Source of the DNA: Moraxella equi
GTDB lineage: Bacteria > Pseudomonadota > Gammaproteobacteria > Pseudomonadales > Moraxellaceae
Assembly: GCF_002027555.1 (NCBI RefSeq)
Contig: NZ_MXAP01000093.1
Coordinates: forward strand, 1-10,565
DNA: 10,565 nucleotides
Direction: 5' to 3'
Part shown: one piece after another, positions 7,145 through 10,565 of the stretch
Position numbering within the stretch: the first letter of the stretch is position 1
Layout: every line of letters starts with the position of its first letter
Notes under the pieces: model-generated
Database searches by the model: none
Seen by the model: only the letters and a program-made list of their open reading frames with translations
What the model was told of the DNA's origin: nothing
Position numbers and translations under genes: made by a program

Positions 7145-7153
7145 ATTATAACA
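7145..7153 (-). promoter_or_regulatory. extended -10 promoter for dnaN
   Basis: The minus strand reads TGTTATAAT, a perfect -10 (7145-7150) with TGn extension; the bases 17 bp further upstream read ATGAAA (four of six against consensus). Start would be near 7138, at the very edge of the inverted-repeat element, so the whole element would be the dnaN leader (about 230 nt). The core 12-mer is identical to that of the tex promoter. Confidence 0.6.
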
Positions 7154-7187
7154 AACTTCACACCGCATTTCATGATGGCTATTATCA

Positions 7188-8747
7188 TCAGGCAAATTCA
7201 AGCGTGGCAAGTAAGGCTTGGTAATCTTTTTCTACCGATGACTCCTCAGCTCGCAGTTCACTAATTTTCTCGCAAGCATGCATAACCGTGGTATGGTCTC
7301 GTCCGCCAAACACTTGCCCTATCTCAGGAAAACTGTCTTGAGTCAGCTCACGCACCAGTGCCATCGCCATCTGACGGGGGCGAGCGATATTACGGGCCCG
7401 TTTTTTACCAATCAAATCTTTGACCGACACGCCATAATACTCCGCCACTAAGTCACGGATGTTCTCTGCATTGACCGCCCTCGCTCGTGCTTCAATACGG
7501 TCTTTGATGGCGTGACGCACCAGCGAGAGTGTCACCTCACCACCCACCAATAGAGCATTGGCACGCACTTGGTTTAACGCCCCTTCTAATCGGCGGACAT
7601 CGGGGGGCATGTTTTGTGCCATAAAAATCGCACAGTCTTTAGGCAGCTCCATGCCAAGCAAAGTCGCCTTTTTTTGCAAAATTTGCATACGCATTTCAAT
7701 GTCAGGCGGTTCAATGGCAAGCGACAATCCACCCTCAAAGCGTGACAAAAAGCGTGTGTCAAAATCCTGCATTTGGGATGGCGGTCTGTCAGATGCCAAA
7801 ATCAAGCGTTTATCACCTTTGGTGAATTCGCCAAATAGCGCCATCAAAAACTGCGAGACTTTCGGGCCGTTTTTGTTGTTAATCATGTGCACGTCATCAA
7901 CGATGAGCAAATCTGCTTGACAAATCCGCCGAAGCAAAGAATCCGCCCCACCCTCACCCCCACGCAAGGCGTTAATGGTCACCTTAAAAAACTGATCTTT
8001 ACTAAAATAACACACCAAAAGCCCAGCACGCTCATAACGATGAGCCACCGCATGCATAAGATGAGTCTTACCCAGCCCTGATGAACCATAGATAAAATAC
8101 AAATGCGTGTCGTGCTTGGCAGCCTTATCGGTCAGATTTTTGGTTAGCTCTTGGCAGGCGTTATATGCCAGTGCATTAGACTTACCCTTGACAAAATTTT
8201 CAAAGGTAAACCGCTCTTCTAAGGGCTGACTCTCCTCGATGCTTGTCGGCTTTTTGGGTGATTTGGACTTTTGTTTTTTAGGGGATTTATCTGTCTTGTC
8301 GCTTTTTGGCACAAGGGGCATGACCCGAAGGGCGACACCTGACACATCCTGACTGCCACCATCTGCCAGACGTGCCGCCACCGCACAGATTTTGTCATAA
8401 TAATGCGTCTCAATGCGACGGATAAACACATCATTAATGGCGAACAATACCAGCATCTCATCAGCAAATACAGGCTTCAAAGAGCGTAGCCATTGGTTCA
8501 GCTCGCTCTCTTTGAGTTCATGTTTTAGCTCAGATAAGCACGACTGCCAAAACAGCTCAGCATCGACATCATGCTTTTGAACATCGCCAATCATGTCGTC
8601 ATCACCCACCCCATTATCCGCCACGCCTTTTTCATCGACAGCAGGGGCGTCATTTTTCTGACCAACACTCACATCCATACCAGCACCCACCTTATCAGAC
8701 GGTAGATGTTCCGGCATGACTTCATCGAATAGCGATATGTTTTGCAT
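7188..8747 (-). CDS. dnaA: Chromosomal replication initiator DnaA
   Basis: An AAA+ ATPase that binds the DnaA boxes and opens the origin. In 519 residues: domain I begins about residue 62 (ELFWQSCLSELKHELKESELNQWL), domain II is a short Lys/Pro/Ser-rich linker (about 145-175), domain III has Walker A GSSGLGKT (221-228) and Walker B LIVDD (281-285), and domain IV has the basic loop (about 447-460) and signature GGRDHTTVMHA (481-491). E. coli DnaA is 467 residues and begins directly at domain I. Here about 60 acidic, Gly/Asp/Val-rich residues precede it. The ATG at 8747 has no Shine-Dalgarno. Met24 (8678) has AAGGTG nearby, and Met52 (8594) would give an E. coli-sized 468-residue protein, so the start is uncertain. 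A candidate promoter and three tandem DnaA boxes lie upstream, consistent with autoregulation. Confidence 0.97.
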   Translation of the reverse strand: MQNISLFDEVMPEHLPSDKVGAGMDVSVGQKNDAPAVDEKGVADNGVGDDDMIGDVQKHDVDAELFWQSCLSELKHELKESELNQWLRSLKPVFADEMLVLFAINDVFIRRIETHYYDKICAVAARLADGGSQDVSGVALRVMPLVPKSDKTDKSPKKQKSKSPKKPTSIEESQPLEERFTFENFVKGKSNALAYNACQELTKNLTDKAAKHDTHLYFIYGSSGLGKTHLMHAVAHRYERAGLLVCYFSKDQFFKVTINALRGGEGGADSLLRRICQADLLIVDDVHMINNKNGPKVSQFLMALFGEFTKGDKRLILASDRPPSQMQDFDTRFLSRFEGGLSLAIEPPDIEMRMQILQKKATLLGMELPKDCAIFMAQNMPPDVRRLEGALNQVRANALLVGGEVTLSLVRHAIKDRIEARARAVNAENIRDLVAEYYGVSVKDLIGKKRARNIARPRQMAMALVRELTQDSFPEIGQVFGGRDHTTVMHACEKISELRAEESSVEKDYQALLATLEFA

Positions 8748-8876
8748 GATAAATTAACTCAAATAACAAACTTGGGTAAGCAAAATCTAACTGAAAACGA
8801 ATTTAAGTGATTAGCCAGAACACAGCCAGACCACTTTTCATGTTTACATTCACTCAAACATCATTAGAAACCAAAA

Positions 8877-8900
8877 GTTATGATTTAAAATAATCATAAC
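8877..8900. repeat. 24-bp dyad in the dnaA leader
   Basis: GTTATGATT (8877-8885) and AATCATAAC (8892-8900) are perfect 9-bp inverted arms around TAAAAT. It lies about 130 bp upstream of the dnaA ATG, inside the inferred leader. It could be a protein operator, or in RNA an AT-rich hairpin followed by UUUU that attenuates dnaA. Confidence 0.6.
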
Positions 8901-8991
8901 GATAAGTTTTTGATAAAAATAATTAAAATACAAATCGGGCGAAAAATCCTGCGATTCTTGGTAATTGCATGATTTTTAATCAAATACCAAC

Positions 8992-9043
8992 TTGCCCACA
9001 CTTAAATTTTTGCCTATAATACCACAAATTTGACATTTTTCAA
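8992..9043. promoter_or_regulatory. overlapping divergent promoters sharing one -10 (dnaA leftward, origin rightward)
   Basis: Minus strand: TTGAAA (9038-9043), 16 bp, TATTAT (9016-9021), start near 9009, pointing to dnaA with a leader of about 260 nt. Plus strand: TTGCCC (8992-8997), 17 bp, TATAAT (9015-9020), start near 9027, pointing into the origin. The two -10 hexamers overlap on opposite strands, the symmetric type known to give divergent transcription. The first DnaA box begins 12 bp beyond the dnaA -35. Confidence 0.5.
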
Positions 9044-9053
9044 CGATAATTTT

Positions 9054-9089
9054 TTGTGGATAAGTTTGTGGATAAGTTTGTGGATAAGT
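9054..9089 (-). repeat. three perfect tandem 12-bp DnaA-box repeats
   Basis: TTGTGGATAAGT occurs three times in a row without a mismatch (9054-9065, 9066-9077, 9078-9089). Each holds a perfect DnaA box, all in the same orientation, at an exact 12-bp period. The array sits just upstream of the inferred dnaA promoter and at the edge of the origin, so it could nucleate a DnaA filament, control dnaA, or both. Confidence 0.95.
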
Positions 9090-9178
9090 AAAACAAAGAA
9101 CTTATTCACATTTTACCCACAAGTTATATACAGGTTTACCAACAATATAAATATATGATTTATATAAAATTTTAATAC

Positions 9179-9219
9179 TTATCCACAGAAATATTAAACC
9201 CTTATTATTATTATTTTTA
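9179..9219 (+). other. candidate basal unwinding element (DnaA box, C cluster, DnaA-trios)
   Basis: A perfect TTATCCACA (9179-9187) is followed after 14 bp, ending in CCCC-type sequence at 9199-9201, by TTA TTA TTA TTA TTT TTA (9202-9219). In the basal unwinding system described in Bacillus subtilis, a DnaA box and a GC patch precede repeated trinucleotides that DnaA binds as single strand; in the top strand these read [C/T]T[A/T]. Order, orientation and triplet phase all agree here. The spacing is longer than in B. subtilis. Confidence 0.55.
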
Positions 9220-9289
9220 TATTAAAATAAAAAATAAGCCAGTAGCAAATCTGTGGATAACTTTTTAAAATAATTTAAAAGTTACTATA

Positions 9290-9304
9290 TTTTGACTGTC
9301 AAAA
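9290..9304. repeat. 15-bp palindrome at the rpmH side of oriC
   Basis: TTTTGAC-T-GTCAAAA is perfect apart from its single central base. It holds TTGACT on the plus strand, with TATCAT 16 bp further on (9314-9319), and TTGACA on the minus strand with only a poor -10. It may be an operator overlapping a second, weaker promoter towards rpmH. Confidence 0.4.
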
Positions 9305-9360
9305 CAAATCACATATCATAATACAAACCATCAAAAAAACCAAACTTTTAAAAAATTAAC

Positions 9361-9389
9361 TTGACTTTGACACATCTTTTTAGTAAAAT
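9361..9389 (+). promoter_or_regulatory. rpmH promoter
   Basis: TTGACT (9361-9366), 17 bp, TAAAAT (9384-9389). Transcription would start near 9396, leaving a leader of about 130 nt before rpmH. Confidence 0.75.
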
Positions 9390-9395
9390 CCGTAG

Positions 9396-9660
<265 letters not shown>

Positions 9661-9681
9661 TCTTATAGATTATCACAGATT

Positions 9682-9704
9682 AAGCACCCTTTTGGGTGCT
9701 TTTG
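9682..9704 (+). terminator. intrinsic terminator after rpmH
   Basis: AAGCACCC (9682-9689) and GGGTGCTT (9694-9701) form a perfect 8-bp stem with a TTTT loop, followed by TTGTTTG. It separates rpmH from rnpA. Confidence 0.85.
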
Positions 9705-9764
9705 TTTGTCCAAATTTTGCCTTAAAAGTTTGTAACTTTAGGATTTTGTATGCTGGATAAACCA

Positions 9765-9793
9765 TTGACGAAACACACTAAGCCTTGTATGAT
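9765..9793 (+). promoter_or_regulatory. rnpA promoter
   Basis: TTGACG (9765-9770), exactly 17 bp, TATGAT (9788-9793): five of six matches in each hexamer at the optimal spacing. Start near 9800 leaves only about 18 nt before the rnpA ATG. Confidence 0.8.
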
Positions 9794-9817
9794 AGTTTGA
9801 TTTAATACGTTTATGCC

Positions 9818-10210
9818 ATGACAAGTCCACAGCAACCCACCCCGCCATTTTGCTTTACCAAAGCTCAGCGTCTGCTTAGCCCCAATGACTTTAAACGGGT
9901 GTTTGATAATCCTATCAAAAAAATCCACTCAGAGCATTTGCTTCTATTTGTCCAAGCAGGTGAGTCCGAGCAAACCCACGCCCGCTTGGGGCTTGCCATT
10001 ACCAAAAAGAAGGTTAAGCTTGCGGTCATGCGTAACCGACTAAAACGGCTCACTCGTGAATACTTTCGCCATGTTGCCCCCATGCTTGGGGTGGTGGACG
10101 TGGTGCTGATTGTTAAGAAAGACTACACAAAAGAGACTGACTTACATGGTGAGCTGACCCACATTTTTGAAAAATTATCTACCCTATTCCCTGCTGATAA
10201 TTCCCAGTGA
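9818..10210 (+). CDS. rnpA: RNase P protein component
   Basis: A basic protein of 130 residues that binds the RNase P RNA and aids 5' maturation of tRNA precursors. The family hallmark KKVKLAVMRNRLKR (64-77), with the RNR core at 72-74, is intact, as is the N-terminal FTKAQRLLSPNDFKRVF (13-29). The first ten residues are Pro/Gln-rich and specific to this lineage. The start is bounded by an in-frame TAA four codons upstream. No Shine-Dalgarno is visible in the short leader. It has its own promoter and is followed by yidD after 9 bp. Confidence 0.96.
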   Translation: MTSPQQPTPPFCFTKAQRLLSPNDFKRVFDNPIKKIHSEHLLLFVQAGESEQTHARLGLAITKKKVKLAVMRNRLKRLTREYFRHVAPMLGVVDVVLIVKKDYTKETDLHGELTHIFEKLSTLFPADNSQ

Positions 10211-10219
10211 TTTTTGATT

Positions 10220-10565
10220 ATGCTTGTCAAATTTTTACTGCTTGTTATTAAGTTTTATCAAAAAGCAATCAGTCCGCTTGCCCCCGCTCGCTGTCGGTTC
10301 TACCCGACCTGTTCTGTCTATGGCATACACGCCCTAAAATGGCATGGCGTGCGTGGCATACCGCTTGTCATTAAGCGGATTTTGCGGTGTCAGCCGTGGG
10401 GTGGCTCGGGGGTGGATTTTGTGCCGTTACCTTTGGCTCGTTATCGTTACGTGCATTGTGATGATACCGCCCCTGTCCGATTTGCCGACATGGGTGTTTA
10501 TAAAGACCGCACAAGTTATTTGGCGGTTAGAAATCAGATGATGAAGTATACCAACCGAACCCAAA
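10220..10565 (+). CDS. yidD: YidD, membrane protein insertion efficiency factor (partial, runs off right edge)
   Basis: From an ATG at 10220, 115 codons remain open to the end of the window. The N-terminal hydrophobic/amphipathic segment ([19 protein letters not shown], 2-20), the CRFYPTCS motif (25-32) and [17 protein letters not shown] (53-69) are the family signature. YidD is a small inner-membrane-associated protein thought to help YidC insert membrane proteins; yidC is expected next. The tail after residue 70 (about 45 residues so far) is longer than in the smallest family members. No ribosome binding site is evident, so it may be translationally coupled to rnpA. An in-frame TTG two codons upstream is an alternative start. 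Confidence 0.93.
   Translation, partial: MLVKFLLLVIKFYQKAISPLAPARCRFYPTCSVYGIHALKWHGVRGIPLVIKRILRCQPWGGSGVDFVPLPLARYRYVHCDDTAPVRFADMGVYKDRTSYLAVRNQMMKYTNRTQ

Larger units (their letters stand above)
9054..9260. other. oriC: oriC: DnaA-box cluster and AT-rich unwinding region
   Basis: Located between dnaA and rpmH, the usual place in Pseudomonas and relatives. Perfect DnaA boxes (TTATCCACA or complement) lie at 9055-9063, 9067-9075, 9079-9087, 9179-9187 and 9252-9260. One-mismatch boxes lie at 9102-9110 and 9113-9121, and a weaker one at 9124-9132. Between them 9133-9178 and 9188-9238 are almost entirely A and T, the likely unwinding region. The surrounding intergenic stretch 8748-9525 has no protein gene and no GATC, so Dam/SeqA-type control is not expected. 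No confident IHF site was found by eye. Confidence 0.93.

Noticed and set aside
8801..8836. Paired GCCAGA/TCTGGCT direct repeats with short AAGTG/CACTT arms upstream of dnaA.
   Set aside because: Repeats of six to seven bases with 5-bp arms are too weak to call a site.
8992..9000. TTGCCCACA as a further DnaA box.
   Set aside because: Two mismatches, isolated from the cluster, and the same bases serve better as a -35 hexamer.

Overview
This window is a chromosomal replication-origin region of a gammaproteobacterium, most likely a Moraxellaceae member close to Moraxella. The support is the block recF-dnaN-dnaA | oriC | rpmH-rnpA-yidD, a DnaA, RecF and DnaN of Moraxellaceae-like character, moderate GC, and a near-absence of GATC (two sites seen by eye in 10.5 kb). 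GATC scarcity fits the GATC-cutting restriction systems known from Moraxella (MboI from M. bovis). The species call is inference.

Left part (1-4600). A leftward tex gene runs off the left edge, cut inside its S1 domain. A 480-bp gap (2122-2601) follows. It holds the tex promoter and an apparent small-RNA gene: an 18-bp GacA-box-like dyad, an extended -10, about 120 nt with six GGA motifs, and a GNRA-loop intrinsic terminator. This has the layout of the RsmX/Y/Z family of CsrA-titrating RNAs. Next, on the + strand, is a Tat-exported, probably lipid-anchored FAD amine oxidoreductase of the spermidine dehydrogenase type. It is the only gene here transcribed against the replication fork, and it sits where gyrB usually follows recF. 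A bidirectional terminator separates it from recF.

Middle (4600-8750). recF, dnaN and dnaA run leftward, away from the origin. recF carries three parS-like ParB sites (one perfect, two 15/16): two inside the coding sequence, where they write the peptide FHVKQ twice, and one across the stop codon. dnaN and recF are 10 bp apart. dnaA and dnaN are separated by a 206-bp element with 18-bp inverted termini flanked by TA and a perfect 20-bp central palindrome. It is probably a MITE, and it appears to lie within the dnaN mRNA leader, between an extended -10 promoter and the ribosome binding site.

Origin (8748-9525). No protein gene is seen. It contains a symmetric -10 that could fire towards dnaA and towards the origin, three perfect tandem 12-bp DnaA-box units, further perfect and imperfect boxes, a strongly AT-rich stretch, and a DnaA box - CCC - TTA-repeat arrangement resembling the basal unwinding system (DnaA-trios).

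Right part (9361-10565). rpmH has a consensus promoter, a long leader and its own terminator. rnpA has a separate near-consensus promoter. yidD follows rnpA by 9 bp and runs off the right edge. Together the window encodes initiation (dnaA, oriC), clamp loading onto DNA (dnaN), gap repair (recF), likely segregation sites (parS), and the start of the ribosome / RNase P / membrane-insertion cluster.
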